This document shows positions 28,448 through 39,878 of a stretch of 63,467 nucleotides of DNA, piece by piece; the first letter of the stretch is position 1, and every line of letters starts with the position of its first letter. The DNA lies in NCBI GenBank assembly GCA_009746045.1, contig RPFO01002015.1, positions 2,501 to 65,967 of the forward strand. The letters run 5' to 3'. The translations under genes and the position numbers were made by a program. The DNA comes from Mesostigma viride. Taxonomy: Eukaryota; Streptophyta; Mesostigmatophyceae; Mesostigmatales; Mesostigmataceae. Below the pieces are notes generated by a model, which saw only the letters and a list, made by a program, of their open reading frames with translations, was not told the DNA's origin and did not search any database.

Positions 28448-30670
28448 CTAAATTACCGGATCAGGAGTCTGACTCTGGGACTCCTTTGCTTGCCGCTCCA
28501 GCTCAACTTTCCGCTGCGCTTTTGCCATCATGGCCTTGAGCGCGGCAAGCTCCAGTTCCGCCTCGGTGAGATCTGGCGCGGAGGGAGCATCGGCAGACGC
28601 CGTTGCGGCCGGAGAGCTAGAGGCAGGCGGGATCGCTGGCGCGGAGGGAGCACCGGCAGACTCCGTTGCGGTCGAAGAGCTAGAGGCAGGCGGGATCGCT
28701 GGCGCGGAGGGAGCACCGGCAGACGCCATTGCGGGCGAAGGGCTAGAGGCAGGCGGGATCGCTGGCGCGGAGGGAGCACCGGCAGACGCTGTTGCGGCCG
28801 GAGAGCTAGAGGCAGGCGGGATCGCTGGCGCGGAGGGAGCACCAGCAGACACCGTTGCGGTCGAAGAGCTAGAGGCAGGCGGGATCGCTGGCGCGGAGGG
28901 AGCACCGGCAGACGCCTTCTCCTTGGGTGGCGCCCGCGCTCGCTTGGCCGGTACATACTCATCCGACACCTCCTCCTTCTCCTCTGCTGGCCCCCAACTC
29001 TCCTTCAATTTCGCACGTGCGCCTCGAAGGTCGTCGTCAGTGACGTTGCCCAGAAGGACCCACGCATTCTCGTTGCCCTCGGCGTCACCGTAATGCATCG
29101 TGGCAAAGTCAACAAACAGCATTTGCGAGCCCCCATCACGCTCCACAAACCGCGTGCCGTAAGGGGCCTTGAGCTTCGGCTTCACCTCCACCACTTTGCC
29201 AGGCTCCCAAACATACGCAGCCGGCCGCGCCCCATCGCGCTCGTACTTGTACCTTTGTGCCACGAAGGCCCCGTGCAGTGCTTCTCCGAAACCACCAGGG
29301 CCCGGTCGCTCTTGAACCACCGCGGTTGGCAGTAAGGTGCTCAGATAGTGCGCAAGCCCCAAGTCCATGGGACCACTAGGAAGCTTTCGCTTTGCAGCCG
29401 GCTTCTTGCTGGCGGCGGCTTCTTGCTGGCGGCCGGCTTGTTGCTGGCGGGCGGCTTGTTGACGGCGGGGCGCGACGTGATGGGCTCGAAGACATCTGGC
29501 TTGATGGCAGGCACACGAGCAGGCGGGAGACCATCCGGCATTGGCAGGTCGGCCAGCTTGGGCACCGTAGTGGGCGGCTCCACGGTGTTGTTGGGCACCG
29601 GAGGGGACGGCTGCACAGCGTTGCTGGGCACCGGAGGGGGCGGCATGACAGGCTGCGTGCCAACGGGAGGGGGCGGCGGTACAACCTTCTTGGCCACCGG
29701 AGGGGGCGGCATGACAGGCTGCTTGGGAACGGGAGGGGGCGGCGGTACAACCTTCTTGGCCACCGGAGGCGGCGGCCTCACATCCGATACCTCCACAGGT
29801 GCAGGCGCGTACCCTGCCACTTCCTGCTCTAACTCCTCCTCAAGGGCAGCCAGCCGAGCTCTGAGTCTCCGAATTTCATCTGCTCGGACGCCTGTGTGCA
29901 CAGGCTTGGCCTCCGGCTTGACTCCGGCTTTACTTCCGGCTTACTCCGGCTTGACCTCCGGCTTGGCCGCCGGCTTGGCCGCCGGCTTTGCCGCCGGCTT
30001 GGCAGCAGGAGTTGTCTGCAAGCAGAGGGCGGGGCATGGAATAAGGACGTTAACATTCGGGAAGTCGGTTAGTAGCAGACCTGCGATGAAAGAAAAAACC
30101 AAGAAGCTTGCAGACTCCTGTAGCTAAAGATAGCGTTATTACCTTTGGCATGTTGGTCACGTCGCTTAGCGCTTTGGTATTTTCCTTCACGTCATCATCC
30201 TCGTCCTCGGCAAAACTCTGCCTCTTTTTTAAGCTGGAGTTGCTTAGCCAGCGGCTCAGCTCCTTTTTTACGAATTCTTCAACACTTAGGGCTTTGGGTT
30301 TGGAGCCCTTGGGCTTCTGGGCGGTGAGCTCACCAGTCGTCGGGTCTACCACCCAGCTGGATGCCTCATACTTATCCAGCTCTGCACGGTTGTCGTCAGC
30401 CACACATGTTTCCAGAAAGTTTATGCAGCTTTTCTTTACCCGGTTAATGAGAGCATCCACCATGGCGCCATCCTGTTCTTTCAGGACATACCCCTCAACG
30501 AGGTATGCACGGCCGAAGGTCGTGATTTGCAGTCTTAAGGTCCGCACATATTCGGAGGGAACGACGTTTTGTTTCGGCTTTTCCTCTTCACATGCTCGGG
30601 CATCAAATTTCTCCCACTCCTCAGGACTGCACACGTGAGCTGGTCGTAGCACTGCAACCCTTCTCGGCAT
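28448..30670 (-). pseudogene. CACTA second gene, TnpA-position, disrupted
   Basis: A divergent gene with at least two exons. Exon 1 (30670-30143) is a charged protein with no recognised fold and ends at a good donor. Exon 2 starts at 30015 with Lys-Pro repeats, then a coiled-coil stretch (residues like EIRRLRARLAALEEELEQE) and proline-rich repeats. The last part (29368-28448) has a KKPAAKRK nuclear-localisation-like run just upstream in the other frame, then a conserved-looking region and a 21-residue Ser/Ala/Pro repeat. An in-frame stop near 29941 and a frame change near 29380-29400 break it, unless extra introns exist. By position it may be the DNA-binding partner of Tnp2; no homology was recognised. 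Confidence 0.5.
28570..28920 (-). repeat. 63-bp coding minisatellite in the CACTA second gene
   Basis: Five to six copies of 63 bp, encoding about 21 residues each around SAGAPSAPAIPPASSS on the minus strand. The antisense frame is also open only because of this repeat. Confidence 0.9.
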
Positions 30671-31490
30671 TTACAACGTTCGGTCGCACACCACCATGCG
30701 ACCAAGGCTGGCTAAGTCCGGAATCCCCCCGTTTTGCGAACCAACGTATACATGACGCACTGCACCTGCCTCTGTCCGCCGTTGGATTCAGCAGATCGAC
30801 GAACCTGGCAGCATCCCGCGCAAAAATTTTTTGAACGTCTTTCGCCAAAAGGCACCAACGGCAGCTACACAAACGGCCGGACCGCACGCCTCGCGCGGGG
30901 CCCGCACGCCCCGCGCGGCTGCGTGCGGATCGGCTAAACTCCGTACTGCTTGGTACAAGTACAGAGGCCTCAGGAGCTAAGGCTGTACCGTTTCAGTAGA
31001 CTTCTACCAATGAGCCCGTGACTAACCAACACTACCGTACACTGACCGTAATATCTACCATTTGAATGACTGAGAAAATGTCCGTTTGATCAAAAGGGAT
31101 CGACGACATCGAAAGCGTTGGCGAGCAGACACAAACTTGCAACGGGTGACTTAGCGGCTATCACGGCGGCGGGTGGCACCAGAAAGATGGCGGTCCCACC
31201 CATGGATACCGGAATCGAGCCGAACACTTACATCGACACACATTGCTAGCTGGCCAAATTTCGTGATGTCTCCTTTCCCTTCCTCCACGGATACCTACAT
31301 TGTCCAGTTTCATTGGTCATCCTGCAGGCTTCCTGAGTTTTATCGCCAAATTATGTTGGATGCGTTCCTGGAAATGTCGACTGAGCCGGACTTCATGGTC
31401 ACGGTTGATTAGTGAGCTGCCAGTGGTCTCACTGGCGCAGACGCCCTAGCGTGGCTCGATTTGTGATCCCGATGGCGACTGGTTAGCCAC

Positions 31491-31532
31491 GGAGGGCCGG
31501 CATTGACCATCAACGGTCGATGCCGGCCCTCC
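31491..31532. promoter_or_regulatory. Strong hairpin just before the Tnp2 start
   Basis: An 18-bp inverted repeat (GGAGGGCCGGCATTGACC and its complement, one mismatch) with a 6-nt loop, ending 15 nt before the proposed Tnp2 ATG at 31548. Confidence 0.75.
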
Positions 31533-31547
31533 ATGTAGAGATTGTAA

Positions 31548-34500
31548 ATGCGTCAAGGACAGACAGTCGATGAATTCATGGCCGAGGACCCTGACGACGG
31601 GTCGGCCAGTGGAGAGGATGCAGCACGCCAGTTTGCTAGAAATTATGACGAAGCAGTGGCCAGAGTCAAGGACGATACGCCATTGTACCCGGGATCTGAG
31701 AGCAAGGCCTTGATGTTTACATTGCAATTGCTGACGCTAATGGGGGAAAACTCATGCCCTCAGAGCTTTGCTGATGAGCTCTTCAAGCTGTTGGGAAACG
31801 TTCTCCCCGCGGGCAACACTCTGCCCGACAGTATCTGGAAGGCACGGAAAGTGATCAAAGGCTTGGGCTTGGGGTACCGTGTGTACGATGCCTGCCCATG
31901 CGAGGGTTACTTGTACAAGGACAAGATTACTAAGAGCTGCCCTCTTTGCAAGCTGTCGCGCTACGAGACGTACACTGACAGAAACGGTGACATCGTCAAC
32001 TCGCGGAAAGCGCATCGCCAGGTTAGGCACTTCCCCCTGATGGATCGGATTAGGGCCTGGTTCCGAGTCCCGGAAATGGCGGAAGCCCTTCAGTACGCTG
32101 CGAAACATGAAAACAGGGAGCCAGACTCATCCACGCGCGTTGTGGACGGCTTGAAAGGCAGGTTTGCACTTGTTTCTACGCCTTCTGTTATGCAATGTGT
32201 GCCAAAGTATCAAGTTCGAGATTTTTCCTCTTGCGCTTATCTTTTGTTTGTACTGCTCTGATGGATACCTTTCTTTTTACGTCTGGTGTTTCTTGTGCAT
32301 GGACCTGTTCGTGCAGACAGCCGTGCCATCCAGCACATAAAGAACAACTGGGACTTTCGCAGCCAGCCGCGGAACACCATCTTCCTTCTGAATTTTGACG
32401 GAGTATGTCCAAGGTCTTTCATGGATACCCACAGCAGCTGGCCCGCGTTTGTTTCCTGTGTCAACTTGCCCGAGTGGGTGATGGTGAATGGGCGGTTTTG
32501 CCCTATGGTGCTTCTTGTGGGCGCCATGAAGGGGAAGGCACCCAAGAACATGACCATTTTTTTGGACTTGATCGCTGAGGACTTCCTGGTACTGTGGAAG
32601 GGGTATTACATTTGTGATGTGACGCTGGACGTGGCGGGTGTTTACACTACGACATTTGTGAGGTCCATTCTTGCTGGCATAATTCACGACTACCCGGCAT
32701 ACTCCAAGTCCCTGAACATTCCAGATGCAGGGTACTATCAATGCGTCCTACATGGTGATGAGTGGCGTGGGGTTTTTATCTCAAATGGCCGTATCGTTCT
32801 CCTTGGCAATGACCGCATGTTTCCCGAGGGTGACCCCCGCCGGCCGGCTCACGCTCCTGTTGTTCAGGAGATGGACCATGCTGGCTACCTGAAGTACTGT
32901 GCTACGCTAAAAAAGCAGCCCGAGCCGTTTCTCAAGTTACCGTACTGGGTTCACCTGAAGATCCGTCATTTTATTGACGAGTTCCATCTGTGTCCCAACA
33001 ACTTCAAGCGGGTCATTCATTGCACAAGCGGTAATTGCTAAACATTTAATTGTATCATTTCATTGTGATTGTTGCATGCATACATTGACTGTGGCCTATC
33101 TGTTCACATGGAAAGCTGATGTAATATTGTTTTGTTTTTTTTTTTCTGTTTGTACTCCATGCAGGGAAGGCTATGGCGACCGGGTCACTTCGTGGCAGGC
33201 TGAAGGTCCTCGGTCTGAACCCGGAGCTGTGGCGGCCTGATGAAGACCCTCCACCGGAGGGAGACCCACCACCGGAGGGAGACCCACCACCGGAGGGAGA
33301 CCACCAAAGTCCACCGAAGAAAGGCCGCAAGAAGAAGAGGGCGCCAGCACCGCGCCCCGGGTTCCAGCTGACGGCTGAGGAAAAGGCTGATATCAAGCGT
33401 AAGTGTGACATTGGGTTTTTATTTTTCCCGTAATTTGGAAATTTAATATGTAGGACTGACTATGGTCTGTGTGATTTACATAGGACTGACTATTTTTTTC
33501 GGCTGTCGTGTTACTACTATGTGTTATTTTTTTGCGTGTGGTTGTAATGCGCAGGTCTCGATGACATCATGGCGCATAGCCTACCCGACTACTTCACCGG
33601 CCGGATCAGTGGCTTGCTCTGCGATGCGAAGAGTACTGAAAAATCCAAGACGCGTGACAAGATCCTCTACTTTTGCAAGCAACTCCCGACCATCTTGCGT
33701 GGGCGGTTAGATGACGATGCACGGCAAGCATTTCTCCTTCAATCAGCGGCCTGGGACTTTGTGTTTTCTAGCGGCCCGGCGACTCAGCAGCAGTTGGATG
33801 ACTGCGGCGAGATGTTTTTGCTTGCTGCTGTGGCGATGGAGCGTATAGCGCCAGCGTCTGAGATGGCAAAATCTGTTCATATGATGGCCCACCTGGCCCA
33901 GCAAATCCCCTTGTTGGGTCGATGTGACACCCGCACCATGGCGTCGGGCGAGCGGATGATGGGGGCCATCACGAAAGCTAAGCTGTCCAACGTCAATGTG
34001 GAGTGCTCCATGGACGGAGCATATCGCAAGTCTGAGGCGCTGACCCATCTGGCCTATCACATGGTGAAAACCGGGATGGTAAGTACACGCTAGTGACCGA
34101 TTTTTTTTTTTAATGGATTTGTGTGCAGATTTAGTGTTATGTACGCGCTCCTTGTGGCACGGTCTTGTGCTGCATGCAGCTAATTTCTGTGCATATTTGT
34201 GTGCGCTGCTTGCAATGTCTTGTTTGCTTTCTTTTTTTTCTTTCAGCCAAAAGACCGCTACTACATCTGGGACGTCATCCACGCAGACCCGTCCAAGAAG
34301 GTCGAGTTGGGGGGGCGCAGCCGCAAGAATTTCTACACTTTCACCGCCGCGGAATCTGATGAAGTGGGCGCGATTTTGTTGGAGTATGCGCTGCCCAATG
34401 CGGAGTACAAAGATCCCGAAGTCAACGGCGATGAGGCCTACTGGTAAGACGCCGCTGTCCTATTATTGTAAGTTGCTATTCTTTGAGCTGATTTTCTTTC

Positions 34501-35625
34501 AGTATAGGGAACTTCATCTGATTTCCAAGGACTACTGCCGTTATTCTAATTTTTTTTTCTTGCATTGCTATCTTGCTTTGTATACGATGTGCATGCAGGC
34601 GGCCCTTGTGCAGCGACCTCTCATGGCTCAAAGACTGGATCGGACTCAACCAGCAGCCGCTGGTCCCGGAGCTTGTCCAGGCTGCAGCAGCCGGCGTGCA
34701 GCTCAAGGCTGAGGAGTATGATAGGGTGCACTTGTACGGTTTCAATTACCGGACAAAAGAAGCTGACAGGAAGCAAGCATGGCGGACTGCAAACTGTGGT
34801 GTAGCCTACCATAAGGAGGGAAGCAGCACTCAGTACGGCTACCTGACCCACATTCTCGTGGCAAAGCTGGTGCAGCCGGTGGGGCAGTGGACTCAACAGC
34901 TTGTGCTGAGAGTAGAGCTTTTCGATGCATCGGAGGTGGCTTACATTCGGGATCAACGCTTGGTGTTGGTCCGCAGCGCCGAGGCACCACGCACGGCAAA
35001 GCTAGTGTGGCCAACATCTGTTAGCTCTGTTGGGTTTGTGCTGGACCCACGGCATCAGCCCCAGCTTTCGGTCATTCACTGCAAGCTGCCCCGTCACCTG
35101 GCAACCGGGTGGGCTTTGGAGAACGAGTTTTTCCAAAGCACGGCGACAAGGTGGCAGGAAGACATCAGGTACTTCCCACCTGAGCCGCCCGCTGAACGGC
35201 CGCCCGCTGAACCGCCGCCCGCTGATCCGTCGCCCGCGCCATCAAGCACGGCGGCACGACCTTCACGCGCAGCCCCGCCGCGCAAGAAAAAGAAGCCGCC
35301 CGATGAACGGCAGCCCGCGCCGGCAACCACGGCGGCAGGACCTTCACGCGCAGCCCCGCCTCGCAAGAAAAAGAAGCCGCCCGCTGAACGGCAGCCCGCG
35401 CCGGCAACCACGGCGGCAGAACCCTCACGCGCAGCCCCGCCCCGCAAGAGAAAGAAGAAATCTGAGGCTTTGGCGCCTGCATCACACAAGGGGAAGGAGC
35501 CCATGCCCCCGTTGCGCACAAGTGCACGCGCGCGCACGGTCAGGGACTATAGAGAACAAACCCCTAGCAACGAGGGGAATGACAGTGATTTTAACGGTAG
35601 TGATGCCAAGGATGATTCTGATTGA
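31548..35625 (+). CDS. CACTA Tnp2-type transposase, six exons
   Basis: Cut-and-paste transposase of the CACTA superfamily. Inferred exons: 31548-32160, 32320-33030, 33165-33398, 33555-34078, 34247-34443, 34599-35625, with GT-AG junctions. Exon 1 carries the family N-terminal pattern (LPAGN-LP, then YDACPCEGYLY and CPLC, then RHFPLMDRI). Exon 2 has the core (LPEWVMVNGRF, NMTIFLDLIAEDFLVLW, AGIIHDYPAYSKSL). Exon 4 resembles DUF4218 (HMMAHLAQQIPLLGRC, SGERMMGAI). Exon 3 has three PPPEGD repeats. The C-terminus has three 27-residue repeats, each with a basic PRKKKK-like run, likely nuclear signals. Exon ends could be off by a few bases. A TGTAA signal follows at 35673. No internal stop is seen, so the gene may be functional. 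Confidence 0.85.
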
Positions 35626-35672
35626 TGCTGCTGTGCAAGCATTTTGCGGCCTCATTAGATGCTGCTCACAAG

Positions 35673-35677
35673 TGTAA
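35673..35677 (+). terminator. Putative TGTAA polyadenylation signal of Tnp2
   Basis: TGTAA about 47 nt after the Tnp2 stop; an AATAAA also occurs near 35696. Confidence 0.4.
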
Positions 35678-35756
35678 TCATGCCGTATTATGTTGAATAA
35701 AGATGCATCATTCATTGTTTGGGCCTAAACTGACTTGTTGTCGGTTCAGCCCTTGT

Positions 35757-36125
35757 GTTTTTTACCACTTTTGTGCTCGTCGTGGTGTTCTTTTTACCAC
35801 TTCAGCCACTTTTTACCACTTTTACTGCTTTTTACTGCTTTTTACTGCTTTTTACTGCTTTTTACTGCTTTTTACCACCATTTTCCACCTTTTACCACTT
35901 TTACCACCTCCGTCAGGTGGTAAAAGTGGTAAAAGGTGGTATTTTTTACTGCTTTTTACTGCTTTTTACTGCTTTTTACTGCTTTTTACTGCTTTTTACT
36001 GCTTTTTACTGCTTTTTACTGCTTTTTACTGCTTTTTACTCCTTTTGGGTGGTAAAAAGTGGTAAAAAGTGGTAAAAAGTGGTAAAAAGTGGTAAAAAGT
36101 GGTAAAAGTGGTATTTTTTACCACC
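35757..36125. repeat. CACTA right subterminal repeats
   Basis: Dense TTTTTACCAC/GTGGTAAAAA motifs mixed with two blocks of a 10-bp TTTTTACTGC repeat (about 5 and 10 copies). The TACTGC variant is absent from the left end. Confidence 0.8.
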
Positions 36126-36140
36126 AACGAGTTCCTAGTG

Positions 36141-36618
36141 TGGATGGATGGATGGATGGATGGATGGATGGATGGATGGATGGATGGATGGATGGATGGA
36201 TGGATGGATGGATGGATGGATGGATGGATGGATGGATGGATGGATGGATGGATGGATGGATGGATGGATGGATGGATGGATGGATGGATGGATGGATGGA
36301 TGGATGGATGGATGGATGGATGGATGGATGGATGGATGGATGGATGGATGGATGGATGGATGGATGGATGGATGGATGGATGGATGGATGGATGGATGGA
36401 TGGATGGATGGATGGATGGATGGATGGATGGATGGATGGATGGATGGATGGATGGATGGATGGATGGATGGATGGATGGATGGATGGATGGATGGATGGA
36501 TGGATGGCCGGATGGATGGATGGATGGATGGATGGATGGATGGATGGATGGATGGATGGATGGATGGATGGATGGATGGATGGATGGATGGATGGATGGA
36601 TGGATGGATGGATGGATG
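36141..36618. repeat. GGAT microsatellite, middle segment
   Basis: About 480 bp of GGAT tetramers between the CACTA and hAT elements, with a GGCCGGAT variant near 36506 like the one in the left segment. Confidence 0.98.
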
Positions 36619-37966
36619 CAGTGATGATTCATACGCGATACGCGTCGTACGCGGCCCCAGGTGTATAATGTATAATACGCGGTGTATAATGTATTATACG
36701 CTGATCGTACGCTAACCGTTGAAAACCCCTTTTTTGGCATGATTTTGAGGGGTTTTCAACATTCTGAGCAACCAAGCATAGTCTGCTGGTGTTTTTCCAT
36801 ACCTTTTGCCTATACATGACATATATAGCATGACCTTTGGCATTGCCACCACTACCTAAATACAAGCTTAGTTTCTAACGGTCTAACTTGATAGTTTCTC
36901 TTCATAATCGAGACAACATGCAACTTAGTATCAATACCAGTATCAATGCACAACTCACTGGAAAGGATAATAAATTTGTAGAACTCAAGATATGCATGCA
37001 CTATACATTGCCCCGAGGTGTCGATGACATTGAAGGGCGTCGATGGCATTGAAAGGCGCAAATGAATGCCTCGCACAGCTCCTCGTCCAGCTGCTCTTTG
37101 CTGAGCCCATAAGGTGCAGGCAAATTACCGTCGGTGGATTGGCCCTTTGATGATCCGCTTGGCCCAGCCGCCCCAGCAGCGCGCCCCGAGGTGTTGCTGG
37201 CATGAGGGGACACCCAGTTAGAGGCGTCGGTTTCTACAACGTCTGCAAGCCTGTCTTTAAGTGCCGCCCGCACATCAGCCTGCTTCTTGGCGTCACTAGT
37301 CGCCTTCCTCTTCCTGGTATTGCTTTCCTTCTCCGCCTGCTCGACCAGCAGCCTGTAACGGAGTACTCCATCATCCATGTAGTAGTTATTTGTCTGCTGC
37401 CGATTCTTGAGGATGCGCTCTTTGCTAATGTATGTCCAGACAGTTTCGGATGTGGCCTCTTCTTCATCGGGCCGCACATCATCATCGTGTTCCATTGACT
37501 CACGTGTCAGCCATGCCTGGATGTCGATATGCTACGATCTAGGTGCCAGACGACCACGACGTTGCTGGCACACCTTATCACCTTCTTGATCCAGATAAAT
37601 AGGTGTACGTTTATTTCCAAATATACTGTTGCTTATCACCCTCTTGATGATGAATCTTCAGCCTTCCCGCCTTCACCTTCCCGCCTTCACAAGTCACAAT
37701 GAACGCGCTTTTAGCTTTAGTGCACTATACACTAGCTAGCTCATCACGCAATTATTTGTTCCTACTACAGGTCCGCGCGCCGCAGTCTAGGCAAGCAAAT
37801 GCACCCACCTCGTAAGCCAAAAATATGCCAAAAATACGCGAAAATACGCAAAAATGCGCAAAAATACGCGTTGCGTATGAAAGTACCCCATTTTCGTACG
37901 CGCCGCTTGCGTATCGCGCATAATACGCTAAATACGGCGTATAATACGGCGTATGAATCATCACTG
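36619..37966. mobile_element. Non-autonomous hAT-like element, 1.35 kb
   Basis: The ends are inverted repeats CAGTGATGATTCATACGC, which fit the CAGNG start of hAT. GATGGATG flanks both sides, consistent with an 8-bp target duplication but not distinguishable from the GGAT array. Subterminal TACGC/GCGTA motifs are dense at both ends. The only coding candidate is a short minus-strand ORF; no hAT transposase domain is present. Confidence 0.75.
37001..37495 (-). CDS. Uncharacterised ORF inside the hAT-like element
   Basis: 164 residues, charged, with an acidic start (MEHDDDVRPDEEEA), a Lys/Arg-rich middle (NTRKRKATSDAKK) and a Gly/Ser/Ala-rich region before a short helix (LSKEQLDEELCEAFICAF). 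I recognise no family. It could be an internally deleted remnant of a transposon-encoded DNA-binding protein or a captured fragment. A near-repeat at its end (CAATGCCATCGACG / CAATGTCATCGACA) suggests another edge duplication. Confidence 0.4.
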   Translation of the reverse strand: MEHDDDVRPDEEEATSETVWTYISKERILKNRQQTNNYYMDDGVLRYRLLVEQAEKESNTRKRKATSDAKKQADVRAALKDRLADVVETDASNWVSPHASNTSGRAAGAAGPSGSSKGQSTDGNLPAPYGLSKEQLDEELCEAFICAFQCHRRPSMSSTPRGNV

Positions 37967-39045
37967 GATGGATGGATGGATGGATGGATGGATGGATGGA
38001 TGGATGGATGGATGGATGGATGGATGGATGGATGGATGGATGGATGGATGGATGGATGGATGGATGGATGGATGGATGGATGGATGGATGGATGGATGGA
38101 TGGATGGATGGATGGATGGATGGATGGATGGATGGATGGATGGATGGATGGATGGATGGATGGATGGATGGATGGATGGATGGATGGATGGATGGATGGA
38201 TGGATGGATGGATGGATGGATGGATGGATGGATGGATGGATGGATGGATGGATGGATGGATGGATGGATGGATGGATGGATGGATGGATGGATGGATGGA
38301 TGGATGGATGGATGGATGGATGGATGGATGGATGGATGGATGGATGGATGGATGGATGGATGGATGGATGGATGGATGGATGGATGGATGGATGGATGGA
38401 TGGATGGATGGATGGATGGATGGATGGATGGATGGATGGATGGATGGATGGATGGATGGATGGATGGATGGATGGATGGATGGATGGATGGATGGATGGA
38501 TGGATGGATGGATGGATGGATGGATGGATGGATGGATGGATGGATGGATGGATGGATGGATGGATGGATGGATGGATGGATGGATGGATGGATGGATGGA
38601 TGGATGGATGGATGGATGGATGGATGGATGGATGGATGGATGGATGGATGGATGGATGGATGGATGGATGGATGGATGGATGGATGGATGGATGGATGGA
38701 TGGATGGATGGATGGATGGATGGATGGATGGATGGATGGATGGATGGATGGATGGATGGATGGATGGATGGATGGATGGATGGATGGATGGATGGATGGA
38801 TGGATGGATGGATGGATGGATGGATGGATGGATGGATGGATGGATGGATGGATGGATGGATGGATGGATGGATGGATGGATGGATGGATGGATGGATGGA
38901 TGGATGGATGGATGGATGGATGGATGGATGGATGGATGGATGGATGGATGGATGGATGGATGGATGGATGGATGGATGGATGGATGGATGGATGGATGGA
39001 TGGATGGATGGATGGATGGATGGATGGATGGATGGATGGATGGAT
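37967..39045. repeat. GGAT microsatellite, right segment
   Basis: About 1.08 kb of GGAT tetramers, ending at CACTACAATACG. Confidence 0.98.
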
Positions 39046-39083
39046 CACTACAATACGCTTCCGCGGACACCTTTTTCAGCGGG
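39046..39083. mobile_element. Possible left end of a second CACTA-like element
   Basis: The array stops at CACTACAATACGCTTCCGCG, a typical CACTA start. Copia-1 has inserted 43 bp later, so any continuation resumes at 47488, where palindromic GC-rich sequence is seen. No matching right end was found in the window. Confidence 0.35.
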
Positions 39084-39088
39084 GAAAG

Positions 39089-39785
39089 AGTTAACGCCAA
39101 GCGCATTGGCGTGATCCTGATTCGGCATATCTCTGCGATTCCAGCGGCACCGGAACGAGTTCATTCCGACAAGTATCAAGAAAGTTATGGCGTTCCGACT
39201 TCCCGGTCGCGCGCGAGCGCGAGCCGGCTGTTCTTCTAAGTCGGACGTGAATATTTGCCGACGACATATGGGGTCGACAGTAATTCCTGGGCTGACAGGA
39301 ATTAGGTGCTGAACCTACGACGGTATTGGGTTAATAAGTCGTACGCAGGAAATAGGAACCTTAACCTGTGGTCTGTTGGTACCGCAGGCCTAGTCCTGGA
39401 CTTCTAGGTGCAGATGCAATAATCACTGTGGTGACTGTACTCTGTGGTCACTGTGCCTGTATGGCAGACCTACTGTATAGGAACTGGGCGCTGTACAGGT
39501 AGTGAATACTGTACCGGGGTGTTATTACTGAGCAGGCCTCCTAGGCTGCTCAGGACTAGCAAGCACAGTGCACAAGTATATAAACAATAGGCCAGTGCCA
39601 ATTGGGCATCTCTTGCGAGCCCGCCTCACGTGTTGTGCCTTGACTTGGCAAGCGCGTGTACAAGCCTCAAGTGTGTGAGCGCTGTAACATTATCCAATTT
39701 TAACAAAGCTCCGTTTCCAACCATATTCACACATTGCTGCATTGCAACCATATCCTTCACATTGCGTTTGCTAAGAACGTTAACT
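39089..39785 (+). repeat. Copia-1 5' LTR
   Basis: 697 bp. A hairpin (ACGCCAA, GCGCA loop, TTGGCGT) starts 5 bp in. TATATAAA at 39577-39584 is the likely promoter. The sequence right after the LTR (CAAATTACAACC) does not start with TGG, so a usual tRNA 3'-end primer site is not evident. Confidence 0.9.
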
Positions 39786-39878
39786 CAAATTACAACCAGT
39801 CTCAGCGGAACGGCCAGGAGGGTCGTTGCCGGTTGCGGTGTGCAGCGTTGACGACGCGAGGAGCTCGTCCGGTGGTGA

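Larger units (their letters stand above)
27514..36140. mobile_element. CACTA (En/Spm) DNA transposon, 8.6 kb
   Basis: The ends are perfect inverted repeats starting CACTAGGAACTCGTTGGTGG. The element sits inside the GGAT array with a TG dinucleotide on both sides (27512-27513 and 36141-36142). Removing the element and one TG restores the GGAT phase exactly. Both ends have dense GTGGTAAAA subterminal repeats. It carries a Tnp2-type transposase gene rightward and a second gene leftward from a central region. Tnp2 has no obvious break; the second gene is damaged. Confidence 0.95.

Noticed and set aside
28358-29335. Plus-strand frames in the CACTA second-gene region
   Set aside because: Antisense shadows of the 63-bp coding minisatellite and GC-rich coding strand.
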